From: an uncultured Phascolarctobacterium sp.
GTDB lineage: Bacteria > Bacillota > Negativicutes > Acidaminococcales > Acidaminococcaceae
Assembly (NCBI RefSeq): GCF_900753045.1
Contig: NZ_CAADXO010000071.1
Coordinates: 9,826-73,825 of the forward strand
Length of the DNA: 64,000 nt
Direction of reading: 5' to 3'
The notes beneath the pieces are model-generated. The model was given only the letters and a program-made list of their open reading frames with translations. It was not told the DNA's origin and searched no databases. Shown here piece by piece: positions 34,319-42,800 of the stretch (within the stretch, counting starts at the first letter, position 1; each line of letters starts with the position of its first letter). The position numbers were made by a program, and so were the translations under genes.

Positions 34319-35170
34319 TTATGGCTGATTTAATTTAAAGCTGTCTAAGGAATAAATGGCCTGGGGCAGATAATTATCTGCCTGCAGCGCAGGCATTACG
34401 TACAGCAGCTGGTAGGTTTTACTGTTTTGCTTAGCTTCTGCAGTCAAAAGCAGCTTGTCGCCGTGATAATCATTGTGGGCACTCAGGCGGCAGGTCCAAA
34501 TTAACTGATTGTCATGCTGCCATTGCCAGTATACCTTGGCATTTTCATAGACAGGCAGAGCTTCTGTTGCCTTAAAGCTGGCGGTATCAGCAGGGTCAAG
34601 CACGGTTGCGGCCAGCATCAGATTGTTGCCTGCAGTGCGCACCAACATAGCTCCTTCGGTTTGCGGCAGGTCTGCCAGCGGATTTTTACCGAAGGCCTTG
34701 GGCACAGCCATACTATAGCCGCCGGCTTCACTGCTGATGCTGACGAAATCGCTTGCCTGCGGTGTACGCATGAACTGCTTGGGCAGCGGCGGCTTGCCTA
34801 CCAGATTCAGCTTTGGCTTAGGCTTGGGCTTATCTGCAGGCGGCACAGGCTCGTTGCTGATAACGGGCGGAGTGGCTGCAGCGTTTGCAGTTTCTGCTGC
34901 TGTTGCTTCGGGAGCTACGGCTTCTTCCTGCTTTGGCTCTGCCGGTACAGTCGGAGCAGTGCTTACGGCGTTATTATCTGCAACGGTTTCCTCTGCTTGG
35001 GAAGTGCCGATATTGCTTTCTGCTTCCGTCGGTTTAGCCGGTTTGGTGGGTATAGTGGAAACTACAGCTGACGTTTGCGCAGCATCATTTGGCAGCTCCT
35101 CGGCTACAGCTGCAAAGCTGCTGCCTGCAAGGCTGAGCAGCAGCGAGCAGATTAAGGCTGTGCGCCTCAT
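34319..35170 (-). CDS. Hypothetical exported protein with Pro/Ala/Glu-rich linker
   Basis: A 283-residue protein. Residues 1-23 form a signal peptide (LLLSLAGSSFAAVA). Residues 25-125 are a low-complexity stretch of P, A, E, T and K, including KPKPKPK, of the kind that spans periplasm or peptidoglycan in TonB-like and lipoprotein anchors. The C-terminal domain (about 135-283) has strand-rich sequence without known motifs (VSISSEAGGYSMAVPKAFG). It overlaps the HD gene by 4 bases, so both are coupled. Confidence 0.7.
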   Translation of the reverse strand: MRRTALICSLLLSLAGSSFAAVAEELPNDAAQTSAVVSTIPTKPAKPTEAESNIGTSQAEETVADNNAVSTAPTVPAEPKQEEAVAPEATAAETANAAATPPVISNEPVPPADKPKPKPKLNLVGKPPLPKQFMRTPQASDFVSISSEAGGYSMAVPKAFGKNPLADLPQTEGAMLVRTAGNNLMLAATVLDPADTASFKATEALPVYENAKVYWQWQHDNQLIWTCRLSAHNDYHGDKLLLTAEAKQNSKTYQLLYVMPALQADNYLPQAIYSLDSFKLNQP

Positions 35171-35742
35171 AATTTATCGCAGACTTCGTTGATGGCTGCT
35201 TCGTCTACACGCATAGCGGCGATGGTTTTTTCCATCAGCTCGTCTAAAGGCCAGCCCAGAATATCGGCACCTTGTTTGATTACATCGCGGCTGCAGCCGG
35301 CAGCAAAATGTTTATCCTTAAATTTTTTCTTCAGGGATTTCAGCTCCATGTCCTGTACGCTTTTGGAGGGGCGCATCAGGGCGGCAGCACCGATTAAGCC
35401 GGAAAGCTCATCGATAGCGAAAAGTACCTTTTCCATCTGATGTTCCGGTTCGATGTTAGCGGCAGTCAGGCCCCAGCCATGGCTGGCAGTAGAGCGGATA
35501 ATGCTTTCGTCTACGCCGTGCTCGCGCATCAGCTCCTGAGATTTAACGCAGTGTTCTTCGGGATACAGCTCAAAATCCAGGTCATGCAGCAGGCCTACGA
35601 TGCCCCAGTATTCTTCCTGGTCTGCGTAGCCGAGCTCCTTGGCAAAGTAACGCATAATGCCTTCTACAGTCAGCGCATGACGCAGATGAAAGGATTCCTT
35701 GTTATATTGACGTAATAAATTCCAGGCTTCTTCTCTGTTCAT
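35167..35742 (-). CDS. HD domain phosphohydrolase
   Basis: A 191-residue HD-superfamily protein. Metal ligands appear as RHALTVEG near residue 21, GLLHDLDFE near residue 50 and later H-containing helices (EEHC, TASHGWG). The single-HD, cytoplasmic type often hydrolyses nucleotides, but the substrate is unknown. AGGAGG precedes the start. Linked to the exported protein by a 4-base overlap. Confidence 0.82.
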   Translation of the reverse strand: MNREEAWNLLRQYNKESFHLRHALTVEGIMRYFAKELGYADQEEYWGIVGLLHDLDFELYPEEHCVKSQELMREHGVDESIIRSTASHGWGLTAANIEPEHQMEKVLFAIDELSGLIGAAALMRPSKSVQDMELKSLKKKFKDKHFAAGCSRDVIKQGADILGWPLDELMEKTIAAMRVDEAAINEVCDKL

Positions 35743-35801
35743 ATTGTTTTCCTCCTAATGCTTTGTTATTTTTCTATAAAATGCGGGTGTTTGGCTCGCT
35801 T

Positions 35802-36236
35802 TTAAACATTTTCAGCCTGCGGATGCTTGGCACGGTAATCGCTGATCATATCGTGCAGCGTAGTATGGTCAACTACGCCGTCAATGGCCTGCTGAATTTT
35901 TTTGTACAGACCGATGGTGATACAGGAATCAATTTGGTCACAGGGGGTTTTGCAGTCCAGACAGGATACGGGAGCCAGACTGCCTTCGACTGTACGCAGG
36001 ATTTCACCGACAGTGTATTCATCCGGTGTGCGCGCCAGACGATAGCCTCCCTGAGCGCCGCGGGCGCTTTGGACAAAGCCTGCTTTACTCAGCTGATGGA
36101 TAATCTGCTCTAAATATTTATCGGAAATATTTTGCCGTTGGGCAACTGTTTTTAATGGTATATAGCTACCGGTGTGGTTGATTGCTAAATCGAGCATCAA
36201 TCGCAGGGCATAACGTCCCTTGGTAGAAATTTTCAT
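35802..36236 (-). CDS. Rrf2 family transcriptional regulator with Fe-S-type cysteines
   Basis: A 144-residue winged-helix regulator starting MKISTKGRYALRLMLDLA, the Rrf2 family opening. The recognition helix lies in ISDKYLEQIIHQLSKAG, and the cluster loop is CLDCKTPCDQIDSC near residue 92, with cysteines that could hold a 2Fe-2S cluster as in IscR. It may sense iron-sulfur status or thiols. No isc/suf or cys genes follow, so the regulon is elsewhere. An inverted repeat over its own promoter suggests autoregulation. Confidence 0.88.
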   Translation of the reverse strand: MKISTKGRYALRLMLDLAINHTGSYIPLKTVAQRQNISDKYLEQIIHQLSKAGFVQSARGAQGGYRLARTPDEYTVGEILRTVEGSLAPVSCLDCKTPCDQIDSCITIGLYKKIQQAIDGVVDHTTLHDMISDYRAKHPQAENV

Positions 36237-36263
36237 TACGGTCACAACCTTTCTAATGACTAT

Positions 36264-36292
36264 ATTTTACTATGAAATTAGTAGGAATTCAA
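36264..36292 (-). promoter_or_regulatory. Rrf2 promoter with overlapping inverted repeat
   Basis: On the minus strand TTGAAT (36292-36287) and TAAAAT (36269-36264) are 17 bases apart. TACTA 36268-36272 and TAGTA 36279-36283 form an inverted repeat over the -10/spacer. A second palindrome ATGATTATCAT (36295-36305), which resembles part of a Fur box, lies directly upstream. Confidence 0.5.
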
Positions 36293-36422
36293 TAATGATT
36301 ATCATATCTGTGTTATACAGGCATAAATTAATGATTCTGCACACGGAATATGAAAATGCTAGTGCCATTTTATGGCTTTTGTGTTAAAATACCCTTATAC
36401 AAATATTTTTGGAGGAAGTAAG

Positions 36423-36761
36423 ATGGAAAAAAATAAATTAGATAAAACCTTTAAGCATTATCTGGGAATTTTTACCGAGGACAAGGAATTGGGCAAGATT
36501 CTGAACAAGGTATCTTTCCAGGAATTATTTAATCCTAAGTTCTTGCAGGAAAACAGCAAATTTACTTCTATGGATGATATGATCTGGCGCAGCGGCTTCG
36601 GTATTATGAACCTGATGGAAGTAGAAAATGTTAATCAGGATAAATGGAATGAGTATATTGCCAAAAATACCGAATGTGAAACCTGGCATGATTTTGGCAA
36701 GGTAGCAATGATTGACTGGATGAAAAACAAACTGGAAGAAGTAAAAAAATCCAAAAACTAA
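36423..36761 (+). CDS. Hypothetical protein
   Basis: A 112-residue soluble, charged, mostly helical protein with tryptophans near the middle and end (MIWRSGFGIMNLM, ETWHDFGKVAMIDWMKNKL). No signal peptide and no motif I can name. ATG 36423 is chosen because GGAGG lies at 36411-36415; the open frame extends further upstream but without a ribosome site. It has a terminator behind it and stands alone. Confidence 0.7.
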   Translation: MEKNKLDKTFKHYLGIFTEDKELGKILNKVSFQELFNPKFLQENSKFTSMDDMIWRSGFGIMNLMEVENVNQDKWNEYIAKNTECETWHDFGKVAMIDWMKNKLEEVKKSKN

Positions 36762-36769
36762 AATCTTCG

Positions 36770-36799
36770 TTGCCGGAGCTGAATGCTTCGGCAATTTTT
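36770..36799 (+). terminator. Intrinsic terminator
   Basis: TTGCCG 36770-36775 pairs with CGGCAA 36789-36794 followed by five T. Confidence 0.7.
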
Positions 36800-36820
36800 G
36801 TCTTATGAGGGGAATGAACA

Positions 36821-37759
36821 ATGGAAATAGTTTTACATGCATTAAATGGTGTGCTGACCATCATGCTGATGATTGCTGTCGGCTTTTATTTAGAGCGCAG
36901 GGGCTGGTTCAGCGAGGAGAGTGTGGCGCTCATTTCGCGGCTCGTGAATTATGTCTGTCTGCCTACATATATGCTGACCAATATTTTGGGGCAGTTTAAG
37001 CATGACCAGCTTATTACACTTTCGCATGGCTTGATTGTACCGATTATTTCGATGCTGGCGGGCTATTTTATCAGCAGACTGCTCGGACGTATGATAGGTG
37101 TTCCGCAGGAGCACAGAGGAATTTTTTCTATCTGCGTCAGCTTTTCCAACACAATTTTTATCGGACTGCCGTTAGGTATAGCCTTGTTCGGTGATGCAGG
37201 CGCTCCTTATATTATGATTTACTACATGGTGAACACAACGCTTTTCTGGACTATCGGCTTCCATGACCTGGCGAGCAGCAATGGCGTAACAATGCCGCTT
37301 TTCAGCCGCAAGACGCTGAAAAGTATTATGTCGCCGCCGCTGATGGGCTTTATGCTGGGCGTGGTGATGGTACTGCTGGAATGGAATCTGCCGGAGCCGG
37401 TGTTCAAGTCCTTTCATTATCTGGGCAGCATGACTACGCCGTTGGCGATGCTGTTCATCGGTATTGCCATGAGCAAAACCCGTTGGGAGGAGGTTGTCTT
37501 AGGCAAGGAGCTGGTAGTTGCTATGCTGGGACGCTATTTGATCTGTCCTTGGATAGTTTTCCTGATTTTGCCGTTTTTCCATCTGGAGCCGATGATGGAA
37601 AAGGTATTTGTGATTATGGCGGCGATGCCGGCAATGACTAATACTGCGATTGTGGCCAAAGGCTACGGCGGCGATTATAAGTATGCTGCCATGCTGACGG
37701 CGGTAAGCACGGTGCTGGCGGTCTTTGCAATACCGTTTTATATGTGGCTGGTACACTAA
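36821..37759 (+). CDS. AEC family transporter
   Basis: A 312-residue inner-membrane carrier of the auxin efflux carrier family with ten predicted helices. Typical elements are the N-terminal NGVLTIMLMIAVGFYLERRGW, the central RLVNYVCLPTYM with its helix-breaking proline, and the C-terminal AAMPAMTNTAIVAKGYG. Bacterial members carry malate, malonate or other organic anions. GAGGGG precedes ATG 36821. The oxidoreductase downstream hints at a hydroxy acid such as lactate or glycolate, which is inference. Confidence 0.9.
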   Translation: MEIVLHALNGVLTIMLMIAVGFYLERRGWFSEESVALISRLVNYVCLPTYMLTNILGQFKHDQLITLSHGLIVPIISMLAGYFISRLLGRMIGVPQEHRGIFSICVSFSNTIFIGLPLGIALFGDAGAPYIMIYYMVNTTLFWTIGFHDLASSNGVTMPLFSRKTLKSIMSPPLMGFMLGVVMVLLEWNLPEPVFKSFHYLGSMTTPLAMLFIGIAMSKTRWEEVVLGKELVVAMLGRYLICPWIVFLILPFFHLEPMMEKVFVIMAAMPAMTNTAIVAKGYGGDYKYAAMLTAVSTVLAVFAIPFYMWLVH

Positions 37760-37851
37760 AAAAGATTTGCTGTTATAAATGTCGCTGTTTGTGATAAAAT
37801 AAGCATAGAGTGGTTTAAAATATAAATGTTGCAAATGAGGAGGACTGAATT

Positions 37852-39255
37852 ATGGAGTATAACAAGCTGTCTAATGAAATTATTGCCAAGCTGCAGGCCT
37901 TGGTTGGCGTGCAGAATGTAGTGACGGATGCAGGGCAGATGGAAATATATGCCCATGATGAAGTAACTGACCCGGCTTATCATCATATGCCGGAGGCTGT
38001 TGTCTTTGCGGAAAATACACAGCAGGTGGCAGCTGTGGTCAAGCTGGCGAATGAATATCACTTTCCGGTTGTGCCGCGTGGCGCAGGCACAGGTCTTGCC
38101 TGCGGTGCAGTGCCGATTTATGGCGGTGTAGTGCTTTCGCTCGAAAAGATGAATAAAATTATTGAAGTTAATGCCGATGCTATGTATGCAGTTGTAGAGC
38201 CGGGTGTGCGCACCTCTGACCTGCAGGCTGCGGCTGCAGCCAAGGGTGCCTTTTATGCGGGCGACCCCTGCAGCGGTGATTCCTGCTTTATCGGCGGCAA
38301 TGTGGCAACCAACGCCGGCGGCAACCGTGCGGTTAAATACGGCACCACGCGTCATCAGGTATATGCCGTTGAGGTAGTAAATCCTACCGGCAAAATCGTG
38401 CAGCTGGGCGCACGTCTGCAAAAGCAGACTACGGGTTATTGCCTGGAGCAGCTGATAATAGGCAGTGAGGGTACCCTTGGTATCATCACGCAGATTACCG
38501 TGAAACTGCTGCCGCTGCCAAAGTATAGCATGGATTTGCTGGCAGTTTTTGAAGCGCCTGAGGATGCTATCGGCACGGTAAACAAGCTGATTATGGCCGG
38601 TATTATGCCTACCTGCGTAGAATACATGGATAATATTACTATCAAATCCGTAGAGCGTTATCTCGGTACAACGCTGCAGGGCAGTGACAAGGGCAATTAT
38701 CTTATCGTAGAGGTGGAAGGCACCAGCGAGGATGACTTGGATGAAAAGGCTTGTACGATGGATGAAATCTGTTCGGAAAACGGTGCCGGCGATGTGCTGG
38801 TAGCGGAGCACGATAAAATCTGGCAGGCGCGCAAGGCCTTCGCCGAAGCAGTACGTGCGGAAAGCCTGATTGTCTGCAAGGAGGACGTTGTCTGCCCGGT
38901 AGACCATGAACCTGCGCTGTTGGCAGAAATTTTGCGCCTGGAGGAAAAATATCAGCTGGTAACACGCATTGCCAGCCATGCCGGTGATGGCAACATTCAT
39001 TTGAATATCCTGAAGCAGGAGGCTGAGGATTATGCTGATTGGGATGCCAGAGTAAAGGCCAACCAGCAGGAGCTGTACCGTTTTATTTACGCGCATGGCG
39101 GTCGCTTGAGCGGTGAGCATGGCATTGGCTATAAACGCAAACAGCTGATGGAGGAATTCACTAATCCCGATGAGCTGGAAATGATGCGTGCGATTAAAAA
39201 AGCCCTGGATCCCAATAATATCCTGAATCCGGGCAAAATTTTCGATATAGAGTAG
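37852..39255 (+). CDS. FAD-linked oxidase, glycolate oxidase subunit GlcD/D-lactate dehydrogenase type
   Basis: A 467-residue flavoprotein of the VAO/GlcD group oxidising a 2-hydroxy acid. The FAD domain shows VPRGAGTGLACGAVPIYGG near residue 75 and GGNVATNAGGNRAVKYG near 148. The C-terminal cap has the metal motif ASHAGDGNIHLN near residue 380 and SGEHGIGYKRK near 424. No Fe-S partner GlcF is adjacent. It follows the AEC carrier by 92 bases. Confidence 0.92.
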   Translation: MEYNKLSNEIIAKLQALVGVQNVVTDAGQMEIYAHDEVTDPAYHHMPEAVVFAENTQQVAAVVKLANEYHFPVVPRGAGTGLACGAVPIYGGVVLSLEKMNKIIEVNADAMYAVVEPGVRTSDLQAAAAAKGAFYAGDPCSGDSCFIGGNVATNAGGNRAVKYGTTRHQVYAVEVVNPTGKIVQLGARLQKQTTGYCLEQLIIGSEGTLGIITQITVKLLPLPKYSMDLLAVFEAPEDAIGTVNKLIMAGIMPTCVEYMDNITIKSVERYLGTTLQGSDKGNYLIVEVEGTSEDDLDEKACTMDEICSENGAGDVLVAEHDKIWQARKAFAEAVRAESLIVCKEDVVCPVDHEPALLAEILRLEEKYQLVTRIASHAGDGNIHLNILKQEAEDYADWDARVKANQQELYRFIYAHGGRLSGEHGIGYKRKQLMEEFTNPDELEMMRAIKKALDPNNILNPGKIFDIE

Positions 39256-39270
39256 CATATATTAAGCAAA

Positions 39271-39301
39271 AGGGCATTGCCGAGAGGTGATGCCTTTTTT
39301 T
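39271..39301 (+). terminator. Intrinsic terminator
   Basis: GGCAT 39273-39277 pairs with ATGCC 39290-39294, followed by seven T. Confidence 0.6.
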
Positions 39302-39399
39302 GCTGCGTTGATTTTTATATATGACGCATAAACCATATTGATGTTTGGTGATATGTTCGCAAAGGACCAATTAACAGCAAACAGAAATTCATAAAAGTG

Positions 39400-39428
39400 T
39401 TGACAAAGTTCACGCAGAACACTATAAT
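39400..39428 (+). promoter_or_regulatory. Consensus sigma-70 promoter
   Basis: TTGACA 39400-39405 and TATAAT 39423-39428 with exactly 17 bases between them; a perfect match to consensus. Confidence 0.85.
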
Positions 39429-39463
39429 ATAAGCAAACAGAGATTTATTAGGTGGTGATAGAT

Positions 39464-39751
39464 ATGAAAAAGTTTTTAAGTATTATCTGCTGTGCTTGTT
39501 TCCTTTATACCGGATATAGTGCTGTGTTTGCTGATGAACCTGTTTACAAGGAATACATGGTGACTGTTGCGGAGGGCGAAACACTGTGGGAAATTGCCGG
39601 TCGTCATACAGAAGCGCGTGAGGATGTGCGTGAGGTTATTTTCCGTATTGAACAGGCGAACAAGCTTAATTCCAAACATATTTATCCCGGTCAGGTTTTA
39701 AAAGTGCCTCTGCGCGTACATGATAACGGGCTGATGGTAGCGGAAAGATAG
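39464..39751 (+). CDS. Exported LysM domain protein
   Basis: A 95-residue protein with a signal peptide (residues 1-24, FADEP at the end) and one LysM domain: MVTVAEGETLWEIAG, a middle helix pair, and HIYPGQVLKVPL. LysM binds N-acetylglucosamine in peptidoglycan, so it should sit in the periplasm on the wall. No catalytic domain is attached. ATG 39464 follows GGTGGTGAT. The perfect promoter implies strong expression. Confidence 0.85.
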   Translation: MKKFLSIICCACFLYTGYSAVFADEPVYKEYMVTVAEGETLWEIAGRHTEAREDVREVIFRIEQANKLNSKHIYPGQVLKVPLRVHDNGLMVAER

Positions 39752-39795
39752 ATGAGAATATAATAATAGATAGAAATAAAGGTTAGAAATAATAG

Positions 39796-39831
39796 AGGCT
39801 GTTGTACCTGCAGGGTGGTGCAACAGCCTTT
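39796..39831 (+). terminator. Hairpin terminator after the LysM gene
   Basis: AGGCTGTTG 39796-39804 pairs with CAACAGCCT 39821-39829. Confidence 0.65.
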
Positions 39832-39935
39832 GGTAGTTTATAATCGAGATTGTTGGAGAATTTATCTGTCTGATAATCTTTAGGGATGCGCTTAGGGTAT
39901 AAGGGAGAACAAGTATTGTAATAAGCTAAATATCT

Positions 39936-40763
39936 TCATTTCTTCTCTACTGCAACAGAAAGCATACTTATATAGTCATCTCTTGTATTAGCTGTCCAAA
40001 AATCTTTTAATGTAGTAATTTTAATCGGACTAATAATCTTTAAATTTTGTTTATGTAGATATTGGGTAATAATATCATAGATTTTTGTAGCTTGTGGTTG
40101 AAAAGCTCCTTGAAAAATATATGTTAAATAATTTCCTGCCGGTAAGATAATTTGTTTTTTATTACTTGAATCAACATATGTTGGTGAGCAGTAGTAGCGT
40201 TTTTTTCTGCATTCACCATTAAGAAAATCATTTGCTGTAATTATCCAACTGACTTTGCAGGACTTAAAGTGGGTTGATTTATATAGCGGTAGATTGAAGT
40301 TTCCTAGTATTTTTATTCTTGTTTTGATTGGTGATTTTTTATCAACTAGAGGACTTAGTATTAGAATCTCTTGGTCTTGTTTGTGAATATCCAGGCTACC
40401 GATTTTATATTTATTGATTGCTGCTAAATTTGTGCGAACTATTTCGATATCCGCTAATAAACATTTTAGTTTTTTTATGGTTAACTCATATTCCGTTGCT
40501 TTGTTCATTAGTATGTTATCTAAAGCTTCTGGACTTTTTTCTTTTATGTAAGCTTTTATTTCGTCTACAGACATGCCTAATTTGCGAAAGTTTAATATTA
40601 TCTCTAACATAAGATATTCCTTGAAGTGGTAGTATCTGTAACCATTGCTGTCTATAAAATTAGGTTTGAGTAAATTATGCTTATCATAGTAGAGAATAGT
40701 TTGACGAGATACATTACCTAAGGCCGCAAGCTCACTTACAGAAAAGTAGTTAGTGTTACTCAT
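39936..40763 (-). CDS. MerR family regulator with C-terminal GyrI-like effector domain
   Basis: A 275-residue transcription activator/repressor. Residues 5-75 are a MerR winged helix (FSVSELAALGNVSRQTILYYDK, then NGYRYYHFKEY), residues 80-125 a coiled-coil dimer helix, and 140-270 a GyrI/BmrR-like ligand domain. That fold binds small hydrophobic or aromatic compounds and is related to SOUL heme-binding domains. It is divergent from the TonB receptor operon and a matching MerR operator lies between them, so it almost certainly controls that operon. The gene is markedly A+T-rich, like the operon. Confidence 0.88.
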   Translation of the reverse strand: MSNTNYFSVSELAALGNVSRQTILYYDKHNLLKPNFIDSNGYRYYHFKEYLMLEIILNFRKLGMSVDEIKAYIKEKSPEALDNILMNKATEYELTIKKLKCLLADIEIVRTNLAAINKYKIGSLDIHKQDQEILILSPLVDKKSPIKTRIKILGNFNLPLYKSTHFKSCKVSWIITANDFLNGECRKKRYYCSPTYVDSSNKKQIILPAGNYLTYIFQGAFQPQATKIYDIITQYLHKQNLKIISPIKITTLKDFWTANTRDDYISMLSVAVEKK

Positions 40764-40793
40764 TTTAATACATAATCTCCCTTGAAAAATCTA

Positions 40794-40823
40794 TTGAGTG
40801 TATAGCGCTATATAGTATATAAT
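40794..40823 (+). promoter_or_regulatory. MerR-type promoter/operator of the TonB-nitrogenase-like operon
   Basis: TTGAGT 40794-40799 and TATAAT 40818-40823 are 18 bases apart, slightly longer than optimal. The perfect palindrome TATAGCGCTATA (40801-40812) lies within the spacer, as in classic MerR-activated promoters where the regulator untwists an over-long spacer. Confidence 0.75.
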
Positions 40824-40879
40824 ATCACATAAGCTGAAAAAATCAATTAGATATGAAAGCTTATAGGAGGGTAATTGTA

Positions 40880-42784
40880 ATGGTTTTAAATGGTTATAAG
40901 AGTCTAATATTGATGTTGGCTGTTGGTGCTGTTACTAATGTTGCAAATGCAATGCCTACAGAAGATTTACCTGAATTTTCATTAGAGAAATTGGTAGTTA
41001 GTGCGACAAAGGTACCTACGACAATGTTTAATGCTAATGCGAATGTTAATGTAGTAGGTAGACAGGAAATAGAAAATAAGCATTTTAATAATATCGGTGA
41101 AGCAATCCGCAACTTGCCTGGTGTTAATGTTCAGAACATGGGTGGTAGTGGTGAAGCTTATGCAGATAACACCCTTTATATTAATGGTTCAAAGAATATA
41201 GTAGTTTTAATTGACGGTGTAAGAATAAATTTTAATGGAGGCGATGCTGAAAAATTTTCTAGCGCAGACTTTATTGATATGAATTTAGTAGAACGTATAG
41301 AGGTGCTTAAAGGTTCTGCTTCTACTTTGTATGGCTCTGATGCACAGGGTGGTGTTATCAACATTGTTACTAGAAAGCAGACTGGTAATGGGTATGGTAA
41401 AATACATGCAGATTACGGAAGCTTTAAAACGAGCCACGTCGGTTTGAGTGCTGGCGGTACTGAAAAAGGCTTGAACTGGTATGTCGCTGCTCAAAACAAG
41501 AAATCGGGTAGCTTCAAAGATGGTCAAGGAAGAAGGGTACCGGAAACTGTTGATGCCAAAACTTTTAATGTTAAGTTGGGTAAAACTTTTGATGAAAAAA
41601 ATGACTTGAGTTTAATGTACACGCAGTATAAATCTGACTATTCTAGAATTAAACCTAAAAAAGGACAAGCTTATGAAAAAGCTGCTCCGATTTATGGAAC
41701 CAAGGATAACAATAATTTTGTTATGAGTTATAACCATAAGTTTTCTGAGGGCAGCAATAATGTTTTAAGCTTCAGTAGGAACAGCAAGGATATAAATGAC
41801 AATTATACTGCAAAAAAACCAGTACAATACGTACAAACTAACCTTAGTATTAATGACCAATTGACGAATAAAATAGGTGAACATCATACTCTGGTAAGTG
41901 GCTTTGAATATACGAAAGATAGTATTGATAGAGCGTCTCAGACTATTAGAAATAAAGATTTCCATAATACAGCTTTATATATACAAGATATTTGGGATTT
42001 TTCCAAACAATACAATTTAACATATGGTCTGCGTTATGATAATCATTCCAAGTATGGAAATCATACCAGTGGTAGTGCGACTATCGGTTTTACACCTGAT
42101 GATAAGACAAATTTTTATGCGTCTTATAAGCAGTACTTTATTGCGCCCACGGTAAACCAACTGTATTCTTCCGGTTCTGGCAATCCAGATTTGAAATATG
42201 AAACAGGCTATACTTATGAGCTTGGCGTGAAGCATTACTTTGATAAGAATACAACAATTGATTTGAATGCTTATAGACGTAAATCCAGCGATGCTATCGG
42301 TTTGGTAAAGAAAAATGATGGCAGTGGCGATAGTATCTATACTAATTATGATACAGAAAAAACTAAAGGCTTTAGCGCAAAGATTAATAAGAGTATTAAT
42401 GATTGCATTAACCTTGGTGCTGGCTATACATATATTTATGTTGACCCGCAGCCAAATAAGAACCCTAATAAAAACGGATATTTGCCACGAGGTGTATGGA
42501 ATTTTAACATCGGCTATGACAATGACCGCTTGGCAGTAGATCTTGACGGACGTGGAGTTATTAACAGGGAAGGTCGTAAGGCAGCTAAGGTGCATACATC
42601 TACGAGTTTCTGGGTGTGGGATATAAGTGCTAATTATAAATGTAGCAATAGTATTAAGCTGTTTGGTAAAATAGGTAATATTTTTAATACCAATTATACT
42701 GAAAGAGTATACGATTTGGATCCTGAGGCATGGTATGCTTCACCAGGAAGAAATTATATGATTGGCATGGAATATACTTTCTGA
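40880..42784 (+). CDS. TonB-dependent outer membrane receptor, BtuB/heme-receptor-like
   Basis: A 634-residue receptor. A signal peptide covers residues 1-24 (ANA site). The plug domain has LEKLVVSATK (TonB box region), NLPGVNVQNMGG near residue 85, VVLIDGVRINF and the YGSDAQGGVINIVTRK end near residue 155. A 22-strand barrel follows and ends in an aromatic C-terminus (MEYTF). Size and plug most resemble receptors for cobalamin, heme or small metal chelates. ATG 40880 is set by AGGAGG at 40865-40870. First gene of the cassette, under the MerR operator. A+T-rich codon use differs from neighbouring housekeeping genes. Confidence 0.9.
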   Translation: MVLNGYKSLILMLAVGAVTNVANAMPTEDLPEFSLEKLVVSATKVPTTMFNANANVNVVGRQEIENKHFNNIGEAIRNLPGVNVQNMGGSGEAYADNTLYINGSKNIVVLIDGVRINFNGGDAEKFSSADFIDMNLVERIEVLKGSASTLYGSDAQGGVINIVTRKQTGNGYGKIHADYGSFKTSHVGLSAGGTEKGLNWYVAAQNKKSGSFKDGQGRRVPETVDAKTFNVKLGKTFDEKNDLSLMYTQYKSDYSRIKPKKGQAYEKAAPIYGTKDNNNFVMSYNHKFSEGSNNVLSFSRNSKDINDNYTAKKPVQYVQTNLSINDQLTNKIGEHHTLVSGFEYTKDSIDRASQTIRNKDFHNTALYIQDIWDFSKQYNLTYGLRYDNHSKYGNHTSGSATIGFTPDDKTNFYASYKQYFIAPTVNQLYSSGSGNPDLKYETGYTYELGVKHYFDKNTTIDLNAYRRKSSDAIGLVKKNDGSGDSIYTNYDTEKTKGFSAKINKSINDCINLGAGYTYIYVDPQPNKNPNKNGYLPRGVWNFNIGYDNDRLAVDLDGRGVINREGRKAAKVHTSTSFWVWDISANYKCSNSIKLFGKIGNIFNTNYTERVYDLDPEAWYASPGRNYMIGMEYTF

Positions 42785-42800
42785 TTAAAGGTGTTTGATA

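Noticed and set aside
37756..39258. 500-codon open frame on the minus strand
   Set aside because: Antisense to the GlcD-type oxidase, with no ribosome site or domain.
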